Source: Arcticibacter sp. (GTDB lineage: Bacteria; Bacteroidota; Bacteroidia; 2-12-FULL-35-15). From it: a DNA stretch of 64,000 nt. Shown piece after piece: positions 52,287 through 60,689 of this stretch. Made by a program: the position numbers and the translations under genes. The stretch covers positions 248,001 to 312,000 of the forward strand of contig JAJNQB010000006.1 of NCBI GenBank assembly GCA_021155045.1, written 5' to 3'. How positions within the stretch are numbered: the stretch's first letter is position 1; each line of letters begins with the position of its first letter. Below the pieces are notes generated by a model. It did no database searches. It had not been told where the DNA came from and was given only the letters and a program-made list of their open reading frames with translations.

Positions 52287-53774
52287 TTAAAATTGCAGGT
52301 ATATTGGCATTACCTGTTCTGCTTGTTTTGCTTGAATAATAATCCAAATAAAAATCAAAATTACTGCTATCCGACCAACAACAGTAATTTTTGAAAGAAT
52401 AAATTCACAAAACTGTTCGTATGCTTTTGGAATAAAATGGATGATATAGCCTAAGAGCATAATTGAAAATACGGTGGCATAGGCACCCAACATTGCATAC
52501 CAAGCCGAGCCATTAAAATTTGTAAATATTTGAGTGATAATAATGCCAGCATCATCAAAAGAGGATGCTTTAAAGAAAATCCAACAAAAACAAACGAAAT
52601 GGAATGTGATAATTACTCCAATTGTTTTTACAAAAAAGGAATTTTGCAGCTTTGAATTTGGATTTTTAGGGAATAAACTCATTCTAATTTTATCAAAAGC
52701 TAATGCTAATCCGTGCATTCCTCCCCAAACAATAAAATTAAAAGATGCTCCATGCCATAATCCTCCTAAAAGCATTGTAATCATTAAATTTAGATATTGC
52801 CTGAATTTACCAACTCTATTTCCTCCTAATGAAATGTATAAATAATCTTTTAACCAGGAGGATAATGAAATGTGCCATCTTCTCCAAAACTCTGTAATGC
52901 TGGAAGATTGATAGGGTGAATCAAAATTTTCGTTGATGCTAAAACCCATCCATTTTGCCATTCCAATAGCCATATCGGAATAACCCGAAAAATCGCAATA
53001 AATAACCATTGCATATCCATAAACTCCCAATAAACATTCTATTCCTGAGTGTCGAGAAGGGTCATCAAAAATATATTGTACATAGTTTATATAAATGAAG
53101 TCTGATATAACTACCTTTTTGAATAAGCCTCCTAAAATCAAATACATTCCTCTAGCAATATCTGAATTTGTAATAAAAATATCTTTTCTGATTTGCGGGA
53201 TAAAATCTGCTGCTCTTACAATTGGACCCATTACAAGCTTTGGGAAAAAGGAAAGGAAAAAGCAATAGTCTAAAAAACTTTGTACAGGTTTGAATTTCCC
53301 TCTGTAAACATCAATGGTATAACTTAAATTCTCAAATGTGTAAAATGAAATTCCAATAGGCAAAATAAGATTTAATGGCTTAATTTGTCCCATTTGTAGG
53401 TCGTTAATTATTTCAATAAAAAAATTGGTGTATTTGAAATAAAAAAGTAAACCAAGATTAATAATGATGCTAAAAATTAAAATTGCATTTTTTGATTTTT
53501 TAGTTTTTGCTTTGTAAATCCAGTTTGATAGATTAAAATCGATTACTGCTGAAAGTATTATAAATAGGAAATAAAAGCCACAAGCTTTATAAAAAAAATA
53601 AAGCGAAAAAATTGTGAAATAAACTACTCTCGTTATCTTTTTTTTATATAAAAATTGATATCCAAGTAAAAAGATAAAAAAGAAAAATAAAAAAAAACCG
53701 CTGTTAAACAAAAGCGGTTCTTTTGCATTGTATGTGAGTTGATCTAAAAGCTTGTTGTAATCAATATGAATCAT
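52287..53774 (-). CDS. MBOAT-family O-acyltransferase
   Basis: This 495-residue multi-pass membrane protein belongs to the MBOAT/DltB/AlgI group that transfers acyl groups to surface polysaccharides or other acceptors. The catalytic His is in GGLWHGASFNF (near 325-335), and RWHISLSSWLKDYLYISLGGNR is the conserved loop before it. A -7 element and a short leader place the start at 53774, not 30 bases upstream. The partner (a DltD/AlgX-like protein) is not in the window. Confidence 0.9.
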   Translation of the reverse strand: MIHIDYNKLLDQLTYNAKEPLLFNSGFFLFFFFIFLLGYQFLYKKKITRVVYFTIFSLYFFYKACGFYFLFIILSAVIDFNLSNWIYKAKTKKSKNAILIFSIIINLGLLFYFKYTNFFIEIINDLQMGQIKPLNLILPIGISFYTFENLSYTIDVYRGKFKPVQSFLDYCFFLSFFPKLVMGPIVRAADFIPQIRKDIFITNSDIARGMYLILGGLFKKVVISDFIYINYVQYIFDDPSRHSGIECLLGVYGYAMVIYCDFSGYSDMAIGMAKWMGFSINENFDSPYQSSSITEFWRRWHISLSSWLKDYLYISLGGNRVGKFRQYLNLMITMLLGGLWHGASFNFIVWGGMHGLALAFDKIRMSLFPKNPNSKLQNSFFVKTIGVIITFHFVCFCWIFFKASSFDDAGIIITQIFTNFNGSAWYAMLGAYATVFSIMLLGYIIHFIPKAYEQFCEFILSKITVVGRIAVILIFIWIIIQAKQAEQVMPIYLQF

Positions 53775-53782
53775 AAGGAGGT

Positions 53783-53790
53783 CAAATTTA
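53783..53790 (-). promoter_or_regulatory. -7 promoter element of the MBOAT gene
   Basis: The minus strand reads TAAATTTG, an exact TAnnTTTG match, eight bases before the ATG at 53774. Confidence 0.5.
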
Positions 53791-53907
53791 CAAAACAATT
53801 TCAATCAACAATTGTACGTTGAAAAGTAAAACTTGGTACAATAAATGCAACCTTTGAACGTAGTAACTTGCATACGTTAATTTATCCGAAAAAATTGTTG
53901 ATTTATA

Positions 53908-56832
53908 ATGAGAAAAAGAACCAGAATCGCTTTTATTGTTGTTTGTTTTATTTCTGTAAGTTTTATTACAATACCAAAGCAAGATCCTCCATTTTATTTA
54001 AAAAATACTGTTTGGGCTGATTCTGTATTTAAAACATTATCACCAGACGAGCGAATTGCACAACTTTTTATGGTAGCAGCTTATTCAAATAAAGATAAAA
54101 ATCATTTTGATGATATAAAAGAATTGATTGATAAATATAAAATTGGTGGTTTGATATTTTTTCAAGGAGGACCTGTTCGTCAAGCAGTTCAAACCAATTG
54201 TTATCAATCTTGTTCTAAAGTTCCATTGTTTGTTGCTATTGATGCTGAATGGGGTTTGGCAATGCGATTGGATAGTACTACAAAATTTCCAAGACAAATG
54301 ACTTTAGGAGCAATTCAAAACGACAGTTTGGTTTACGAAATGGGGAAAGAAATTGCTCGCCAATGCAAACGAATGGGAATGCAAATAAATTTTGCTCCTG
54401 TAGTAGATATAAATAATAATCCTTTGAATCCAGTTATCAGTAACCGTTCTTTTGGAGAAGATAAATATAATGTTACTAAAAAAGCATTGATGTATATGAA
54501 AGGGATGCAAGATAATTTTGTGCTTGCCAATGCTAAACATTTTCCTGGACATGGCGATACTGATAGTGATTCTCATAAAACATTGCCAACCGTAAAAGCT
54601 TCTCGTAATAGGCTAGATACCTTGGAGTTGTATCCGTTCAAAGAATTATTTTCGCAAGGTTTGGGAAGTATCATGGTTGCTCATTTGAGTATTCCTGCAT
54701 TAGATACAACAAAAAATCAAGCAAGTACATTAACAAAAAGTATCGTTACAGGTTTACTAAAAGATACACTTGGTTTTAAAGGATTGATATTTACTGATGC
54801 TTTAAACATGAAAGGTGTAAGTAAATTTTATAAGCCAGGAGAAGTTGATGTAAAAGCATTGATAGCAGGAAACGATGTTTTATTGTTTGCTGAAGATGTT
54901 CCAACTGCTATAGCTGAAATAAAAAAAGCAATTGAACGCAAAGAAATTTCGCAAGAAGAAATAGATAAACGATGCATGAAAATTCTTTTAGCTAAGCAAT
55001 GGAGTGGATTGAATCAGCATCAAAAAATAAAAATAAAAAATTTGTATGTTGATCTAAATACAAAAAAAGCTGATTTGATTAATCGCAAATTAACACAAGC
55101 TTCGTTAACATTATTGCAAAATAAAAACAATATTATTCCACTTCAAAATTTAGATACCTTAAAAATTGCTTCCGTATCGTTGGGATACAAAGAGATGAAT
55201 AGTTTTCAAACCACTTTATCAAATTACTCTCCAGTAAAGCATTTTGGAATTGATAAAGATGCAAAACAATTTATGTTTGATTCCTTACTTTCTCAATTAA
55301 AAAATTACAATAGAATTATTGTTCATTTGAATAATACCAATAACCGACCTGATAAAGATTTTGGGATAACAAGTCAAAGTAAATTATTTTTAAAGGCATT
55401 AATGAAACAAAATAGCGTTGTCATAAACATTGCTGCTAATCCATATATTCTTGCAAAAATTGATAGCTTAGAGCTTGCTGACGCTGTTCTTATGAGTTAT
55501 GAAGATAACGAATACAGCGCAACATATTCTGCTCAATTAATATTTGGAGGTATTGCAGCTTCTGGTAAATTGCCTATAAGTGTTGGAAAATACAAGGTAG
55601 GAACAGGTATTGATACTAAAACAATTCGATTTAAATATACAATTCCTGAAGAACTCGGTATTGATTCTAAGCTGTTAAATAAAATAGATACAATTGCTTT
55701 AAAAGGAGTGAAAGACAAGATTTATCCTGGTTGTCAAATAATGGTTGTAAAAAAAGGAAATGTTATTTATCAAAAATCATTTGGCTATCATACTTATGAA
55801 AACAAAACAAAAGTAAAGAATGATGATTTATATGATATTGCATCCATCACTAAAATTGCAGCATCCACAGCAAGTATAATGAAGCTGAAAGACGAAAACA
55901 AAATAAAGCTAAACGAACATCTCTGTTACTATTTACCTTATTTGGAAGGTTCAAACAAACAAAATATTGTTATCAGAGAAATGCTTACACACCAAGCTGG
56001 CTTGAAAGATTGGATTCCTTTTTGGATGAAAACAGTTAATAAAGATGGTACATACAAAGAAGGAATTTATAATACTACTCCCAATGATTTCTATACAAAA
56101 CAAGTTGCCAAAAACTTATATATAAATACAAATTATGAAGACACGATCTATAAACGAATAATAGAATCGCCTGTGAAAGATGCAGGAAAATATTTGTATA
56201 GCGATTTAGGATATTATTTTTTAAAACAAATTATCGAAAAACAAACCGGAATGAAAGAAAATGATTTTGTACAAAAATCGTTTTATGCTCCTTTGGGATT
56301 AACCACAATGGGATATATGCCAACAGAAAGATTTGCGTTAAATAAAATTGTTCCAACCGAATTTGATGCGAAATTTAGAAAACAGTTGGTACATGGTTAT
56401 GTTCACGATCAAGGTGCAGCAATGCTTGGTGGTGTGGGTGGGCATGCTGGCTTGTTTTCTAATGCAAATGATTTAGCGGTAATGATGCAATTGTTTATGA
56501 ATAAAGGAGAATATGGTGGTGTAAGGTATTTTGATACAGCAACCGTTTCGGAATTTACAAAATGCCAATATTGCACGGATAATAGAAGAGCATTGGGTTT
56601 TGATAAGCCCGAAACAAATTCTGAAAAAACAAGTCCCGTTTGTGGATGTGTTTCTTATTTAAGTTTTGGACATGCTGGTTTTACAGGGACTTTAGCGTGG
56701 GCAGACCCTGCAAGTGATTTAATTTATATTTTTCTTTCTAATAGAGTTTATCCTGATGCTGAAGATAATAAACTTGCTAAATCGGGTATAAGAACTAAAA
56801 TTCAGGAAATGATTTATGAGGTGGCGAAATAA
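53908..56832 (+). CDS. Glycoside hydrolase family 3 fused to a beta-lactamase-like serine hydrolase
   Basis: This 974-residue protein has a signal peptide or N-terminal anchor and a GH3 NagZ-like domain (about 40-380), with the motif KHFPGHGDTDSDSHKTLP that carries the catalytic His/Asp pair. A linker follows, and then a class C beta-lactamase/AmpH-like domain (about 590-970) with SxxK in SITK (near 647-650) and YSDLGY where YxN is usual. This fusion is a known Bacteroidota type and is thought to act on peptidoglycan, combining glycosidase and peptide/amide hydrolysis in one periplasmic protein. The exact bonds cut are inferred. Confidence 0.88.
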   Translation: MRKRTRIAFIVVCFISVSFITIPKQDPPFYLKNTVWADSVFKTLSPDERIAQLFMVAAYSNKDKNHFDDIKELIDKYKIGGLIFFQGGPVRQAVQTNCYQSCSKVPLFVAIDAEWGLAMRLDSTTKFPRQMTLGAIQNDSLVYEMGKEIARQCKRMGMQINFAPVVDINNNPLNPVISNRSFGEDKYNVTKKALMYMKGMQDNFVLANAKHFPGHGDTDSDSHKTLPTVKASRNRLDTLELYPFKELFSQGLGSIMVAHLSIPALDTTKNQASTLTKSIVTGLLKDTLGFKGLIFTDALNMKGVSKFYKPGEVDVKALIAGNDVLLFAEDVPTAIAEIKKAIERKEISQEEIDKRCMKILLAKQWSGLNQHQKIKIKNLYVDLNTKKADLINRKLTQASLTLLQNKNNIIPLQNLDTLKIASVSLGYKEMNSFQTTLSNYSPVKHFGIDKDAKQFMFDSLLSQLKNYNRIIVHLNNTNNRPDKDFGITSQSKLFLKALMKQNSVVINIAANPYILAKIDSLELADAVLMSYEDNEYSATYSAQLIFGGIAASGKLPISVGKYKVGTGIDTKTIRFKYTIPEELGIDSKLLNKIDTIALKGVKDKIYPGCQIMVVKKGNVIYQKSFGYHTYENKTKVKNDDLYDIASITKIAASTASIMKLKDENKIKLNEHLCYYLPYLEGSNKQNIVIREMLTHQAGLKDWIPFWMKTVNKDGTYKEGIYNTTPNDFYTKQVAKNLYINTNYEDTIYKRIIESPVKDAGKYLYSDLGYYFLKQIIEKQTGMKENDFVQKSFYAPLGLTTMGYMPTERFALNKIVPTEFDAKFRKQLVHGYVHDQGAAMLGGVGGHAGLFSNANDLAVMMQLFMNKGEYGGVRYFDTATVSEFTKCQYCTDNRRALGFDKPETNSEKTSPVCGCVSYLSFGHAGFTGTLAWADPASDLIYIFLSNRVYPDAEDNKLAKSGIRTKIQEMIYEVAK

Positions 56833-56908
56833 GTTGAAAAGAAATTAGCTTAAAATTCAAAAAAGAATCGTTTTCTATTTGTAATTTCGTAGAAAGAATT
56901 TATTTATT

Positions 56909-58036
56909 ATGAAAATAGGAATCGTATGCTATCCAACATTTGGAGGTAGTGGAGTGGTGGCAACAGAATTAGGAAAAGCACTTGCTCAAAAAGGACATAA
57001 AGTACATTTTATAACATATAGCCAACCGGTAAGATTAGATTTTTTTTCAGAAAATTTATTTTATCACGAAGTAGCTGTTTCTGACTATCCTCTTTTTGAT
57101 TATCAACCTTACGAACTTGTGCTTACAAGCAAGTTGGTGGATGTTGTAAAATATGAAAAGCTAGATTTGTTACACGTACATTATGCTATTCCGCATGCTT
57201 CTGCTGCATATATGGCAAAACAAATTTTATCATCACAAGGCATTGATATTCCATTTATCACAACATTACACGGTACAGATATAACGCTTGTAGGAAAAGA
57301 CCCTTCTTTTGAGCCAGTTATTACTTTTGCTATAAATAACAGTGATGCCGTAACTGCCGTTTCTGAAAGTTTAAAAAAAGATACTTACGTTAATTTCAAA
57401 AACATAAACAAAGAAATTCAAGTAATACCAAATTTTATTTGTTTAGACGAATACAATTTTGAAAATATTACTTGTCAAAAAAAAATGTATGCTCCCAATG
57501 GTGAACGCATTTTGATTCATGTATCTAATTTCAGAAAGGTAAAACGTGTGGAAGATGTTTTGAGGGTGTTTGATAAAGTGCGTAAGGCAATGCCTGCAAA
57601 ATTAATTTTAGTAGGCGATGGACCAGAAAGAGGAAACATTGAAAAACTTTGTCGGGAATTAAATACTTGTGATGATATAAAATCTTTGGGTAAAATTGTG
57701 AATCCAGAGCAGGTTTTATCAATTGCCGATTTATTTTTACTAACATCAGAAACAGAAAGTTTTGGTTTGGCAGCATTGGAAGCAATGGCGAGCAAAATTC
57801 CTGTTATTTCAACAAATTCGGGAGGTTTACCCGAAGTAAACAAAAATGGCTTTTCAGGTTATATGAGTAAAGTGGGTGATGTGGATGATATGGCTAAAAA
57901 TGCAATTAGTATTTTAAAAGACGATACTGTTTTAAACAAATTTAAAATGAATGCCTACGAACAGGCAAAGCAATTTGACATACTGAAAATATTGCCAATG
58001 TATGAAAAGTTGTATGAGTCGGTGATTAAGAAGTAG
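56909..58036 (+). CDS. bshA: N-acetyl-alpha-D-glucosaminyl L-malate synthase BshA
   Basis: This 375-residue GT4 glycosyltransferase starts bacillithiol synthesis by joining GlcNAc to malate. The N-terminus KIGIVCYPTFGGSGVVATELG, with its CYPTFGGSG motif, is characteristic of BshA. Further blocks are TLHGTDITLVG, the donor-site ESFGLAALEAMA and GGLPEVN. Bacillithiol is used by many Bacteroidota instead of glutathione. BshB and BshC are not in the window. Confidence 0.94.
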   Translation: MKIGIVCYPTFGGSGVVATELGKALAQKGHKVHFITYSQPVRLDFFSENLFYHEVAVSDYPLFDYQPYELVLTSKLVDVVKYEKLDLLHVHYAIPHASAAYMAKQILSSQGIDIPFITTLHGTDITLVGKDPSFEPVITFAINNSDAVTAVSESLKKDTYVNFKNINKEIQVIPNFICLDEYNFENITCQKKMYAPNGERILIHVSNFRKVKRVEDVLRVFDKVRKAMPAKLILVGDGPERGNIEKLCRELNTCDDIKSLGKIVNPEQVLSIADLFLLTSETESFGLAALEAMASKIPVISTNSGGLPEVNKNGFSGYMSKVGDVDDMAKNAISILKDDTVLNKFKMNAYEQAKQFDILKILPMYEKLYESVIKK

Positions 58037-58054
58037 AGAAAGATGCTTTTATTT

Positions 58055-58084
58055 TGTCATTTCGACCGTAGGGAGAAATCTCAG
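58055..58084. repeat. Short interspersed repeat-like sequence
   Basis: The sequence TGTCATTTCGACCGTAGGG followed by AGAAATCTCAG is a form often seen in Bacteroidota intergenic DNA. Only one copy is present in this window, after bshA. GAGATTTCTCCCT on the opposite strand gives a weak stem. Confidence 0.45.
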
Positions 58085-58145
58085 TAAAAGAAAAAAATAA
58101 TCGTTTTCATGCAAAATGATAATTTTAAAATAATTAGTTTATAAA

Positions 58146-59549
58146 ATGTACAACAAAATCAATTCTGATATAGTTTCTCAATTAAAACAAATTGTTGGTA
58201 ACGATTATGTTTTTATTGATGAAGATAATTTGGAAAAATATGGGAGAGATGAAACAGAAGATTTACTGTACAAGCCTGAAGTGGTTGTAAAACCTACTAA
58301 TGCAAATGAAATTTCTGAAATTTTAAAATTAGCAAATAAGCATTTAATTTCTGTTACTCCTCGTGCAGCAGGAACAGGATTAAGTGGAGGTGCTTTACCA
58401 ATTTATGGTGGAATAATTTTGTCTGTTGAACGATTCAATAAAATAATTGAAATTGATGAACGTAATTTACAAGCTACTGTTGAACCAGGCGTTATTAATG
58501 AAGTTTTTCAAAATACTGTAAAAGAAAAAGGATTGTTTTATCCTCCAGACCCAGCAAGTAAAGGTTCTTGTTTTTTAGGAGGTAATGTTGCTGAAAGTAG
58601 TGGTGGTCCAAAATGTGTGAAATACGGAACCACAAAAGATTATATCTTAAATCTCGAAGTTGTTTTACCTACCGGAGAAATTATTATTACAGGAGCAAAT
58701 ACCTTAAAAAATTCTACGGGTTATAATTTAACTCAGTTAATTGTAGGTAGCGAAGGAACTTTAGGAATAGTAACTAAGATTTTTGTAAAGTTAATTCCTT
58801 TACCTAAACACGATTTGCTGATGCTTGTTCCATTCAATAATTTAGACCAAGCTTGTGAAGCTGTTAGCGAAGTATTTAGAGCAGGGTTTGTTCCAAGTGC
58901 AATGGAATTAATGGAAAGAGATGCTTTGCTTTGGGTAACAAAACATGTTGAAAGTAATATTGTTAAAATAGCAGAAGAAACACAAGCTCATTTATTGATT
59001 GAAGTGGATGGAAATAATTTAGATACCTTGATGCTAGAAATGGAAGCCATTGCTGATTTGATGAATCAATATGCTATTGGCGAAATTTTATTTGCAGAGT
59101 CGGCTGCACAAAAAGAAGAATTGTGGAAATTGAGAAGAAAAATAAATGAAGCAGTAACAAGTAATGCTATCAGTAAAGAGCAAGATGTGGTGGTGCCAAG
59201 AGCCGAATTGCCAGCTTTGGTAAAAGGAATAAAAGAAATTGGAGTTAATTATAAATTTTCAAGTGTTTGTTATGGTCATGCAGGTGATGGCAATTTACAT
59301 GTACGGATTATAAAAGGAAATTTAACAGACGAACAATGGAATGGTGATTACATTAAAAAAGCAATTGCCGAAACATTTACGTTGTGTAAAAAGCTAGGAG
59401 GAACAATCAGCGGAGAACACGGAATAGGTTTAATACAACAAGAATATATGCATATTGTGTTTGATCAAACAACGATACAATTACAAAAAAATATTAAAAA
59501 ATTATTCGACCCGAATAATATTTTAAACCCGGGAAAAATGTTTAATTAA
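58146..59549 (+). CDS. FAD-linked oxidase, GlcD/lactate dehydrogenase-like
   Basis: This 467-residue protein has an FAD_binding_4 domain (TPRAAGTGLSGGALPIYGG near 74-92, and GSEGTLGIVTKIFVKLIP near 197-214) and a C-terminal FAD-oxidase domain (YGHAGDGNLHVRI and SGEHGIGL). It should oxidise a 2-hydroxyacid such as glycolate or D-lactate, passing electrons to the chain. GlcE/GlcF partners are not adjacent, so a single-subunit form is likely. It converges with phhB and overlaps it by eight bases. Confidence 0.9.
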   Translation: MYNKINSDIVSQLKQIVGNDYVFIDEDNLEKYGRDETEDLLYKPEVVVKPTNANEISEILKLANKHLISVTPRAAGTGLSGGALPIYGGIILSVERFNKIIEIDERNLQATVEPGVINEVFQNTVKEKGLFYPPDPASKGSCFLGGNVAESSGGPKCVKYGTTKDYILNLEVVLPTGEIIITGANTLKNSTGYNLTQLIVGSEGTLGIVTKIFVKLIPLPKHDLLMLVPFNNLDQACEAVSEVFRAGFVPSAMELMERDALLWVTKHVESNIVKIAEETQAHLLIEVDGNNLDTLMLEMEAIADLMNQYAIGEILFAESAAQKEELWKLRRKINEAVTSNAISKEQDVVVPRAELPALVKGIKEIGVNYKFSSVCYGHAGDGNLHVRIIKGNLTDEQWNGDYIKKAIAETFTLCKKLGGTISGEHGIGLIQQEYMHIVFDQTTIQLQKNIKKLFDPNNILNPGKMFN

Positions 59550-59796
59550 ATTGTTGTTTTTCAAACAACAAATCAATTTTTTCTGCTAATTCATAATCTT
59601 TCCTTGTAATCGTATTTTCTTTATCGTGTGTACAAAGCGTAAATATAATTGTATTATAATTTTGAACTCTAAAATCGGGATGATGATTTAATTCATCTGC
59701 AATTTTACTCAAAGACTGTAGCTTTTCAATTATTTCTGAAAATGATTTTAATTTAAACTCCTTTTCTAGCTTATTATTAATAATGTTCCAATTCAT
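59542..59796 (-). CDS. phhB: Pterin-4a-carbinolamine dehydratase
   Basis: This 84-residue protein contains the dehydratase signature ELNHHPD (near 35-41) with two active-site His. It regenerates the tetrahydrobiopterin-type cofactor used by phenylalanine hydroxylase. It overlaps phhA by 20 bases on the same strand, so the two form one operon and one pathway. Confidence 0.92.
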   Translation of the reverse strand: MNWNIINNKLEKEFKLKSFSEIIEKLQSLSKIADELNHHPDFRVQNYNTIIFTLCTHDKENTITRKDYELAEKIDLLFEKQQFN

Positions 59797-60511
59797 ATCT
59801 TTTTTTGTTTAAAAATTTATCTGCTTTTTCAATCGATGAAAATAGTTCATCAAAAGAATAAATACTTATGTACTCTTCTTGCATCACATCTGTTCTGAAA
59901 TTTTTATTCATTACTTGTTCAATATCAAAATCAGTAATTTTTACTGTGTTTGATGTTGCTCTGTTTGTTTCTCCAAAAGAAGAAATAATCCCTGCTCCGT
60001 AAGCTTTTGATTCGTTTTCACGAATTACACCAAATTCAATAGTAAACCAATATAGTCTTTGTAATGCAATTATAGCATCTTTATTTTGAATGTATTTGTT
60101 ACCAAGCTTCCCAAATTCAAAAGCAAAATCAGAAAACACAGGATGTGACAGTAAAGGAATATGACCAAAAATATCGTGAAACATATCAGGTTCTTCTAAG
60201 TAATCTAGATTTTCTGGACTTCTTAGCCATGTTGAAGAACAAAATCTTTTTTTAGCAAGTAGTTCAAAAAAATCTTCAACGGGAATTAATCCTTTTACTA
60301 CTTCAATTTGCCAGCCTGTTTTTCCTAAAAAATAATTATTTAAATTTTTGAAATTTGGAATAGAATTAGCATTTAGAACATCTCTCATATCGATAAGAGC
60401 ATTTAAATATTCTTTACAACCTTTTTGTTTAAGATTATCATGTTGTCTTCTGAAGAGTGTATTCCAAACCCATTCATCTTTTTTTGTGTACTTGTTCATT
60501 TCTTGTTTCAT
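59777..60511 (-). CDS. phhA: Phenylalanine 4-monooxygenase PhhA
   Basis: This 244-residue non-heme iron enzyme hydroxylates phenylalanine to tyrosine using a pterin and O2. Iron ligands are His112 and His117 in FHDIFGH and Glu159 in YWFTIEF. It is bacterial-length, without a regulatory ACT domain. It overlaps phhB, which recycles the pterin. Upstream are a leader peptide gene with a Phe-Tyr-Tyr-Tyr run and a terminator, so attenuation by tyrosine (or phenylalanine) supply is likely. Confidence 0.94.
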   Translation of the reverse strand: MKQEMNKYTKKDEWVWNTLFRRQHDNLKQKGCKEYLNALIDMRDVLNANSIPNFKNLNNYFLGKTGWQIEVVKGLIPVEDFFELLAKKRFCSSTWLRSPENLDYLEEPDMFHDIFGHIPLLSHPVFSDFAFEFGKLGNKYIQNKDAIIALQRLYWFTIEFGVIRENESKAYGAGIISSFGETNRATSNTVKITDFDIEQVMNKNFRTDVMQEEYISIYSFDELFSSIEKADKFLNKKRYELEHY

Positions 60512-60542
60512 TGTGTTGTTTTTTTAGTTTATGGAAATAAAA

Positions 60543-60568
60543 AAGCCCAGTTCCTAAGAACTGGGCTT
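60543..60568 (-). terminator. Attenuator terminator upstream of phhA
   Basis: On the minus strand AAGCCCAGTTC, loop TTAG and GAACTGGGCTT give an 11-base stem followed by TTTTATTT. It sits between the leader peptide gene and phhA, 28 bases after the leader stop codon. Part of its 5' arm can instead pair with the leader gene (AAGAACTGG with CCAGTTCTT). Confidence 0.85.
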
Positions 60569-60596
60569 ATATGTTTAATATAATACGAATTGTTAA

Positions 60597-60662
60597 TTAC
60601 ACCAGTTCTTGTTCAGAGCTAGCATAATAGTAAAAACGAACTATAATAGATGTGCTTTTCAT
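60597..60662 (-). CDS. Leader peptide with Phe-Tyr-Tyr-Tyr run upstream of phhA
   Basis: A 21-codon frame starts with ATG at 60662 and ends with TAA at 60597. Codons 10-13 are TTT TAC TAT TAT, giving VRFYYYASS in the middle. The ATG lies only a few bases after a predicted transcription start. The last codons contain AAGAACTGG, complementary to the 5' arm of the following terminator. The layout is that of an amino-acid attenuator leader. No similarity to a known leader was assumed. Confidence 0.6.
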   Translation of the reverse strand: MKSTSIIVRFYYYASSEQELV

Positions 60663-60670
60663 TGTTGGGA

Positions 60671-60678
60671 CAAATGTA
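60671..60678 (-). promoter_or_regulatory. -7 promoter element for the phhA leader and operon
   Basis: The minus strand reads TACATTTG, an exact TAnnTTTG match, eight bases before the leader ATG. The upstream half of the promoter would lie at the end of the YfhO gene. Confidence 0.55.
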
Positions 60679-60689
60679 TAAAATTTATT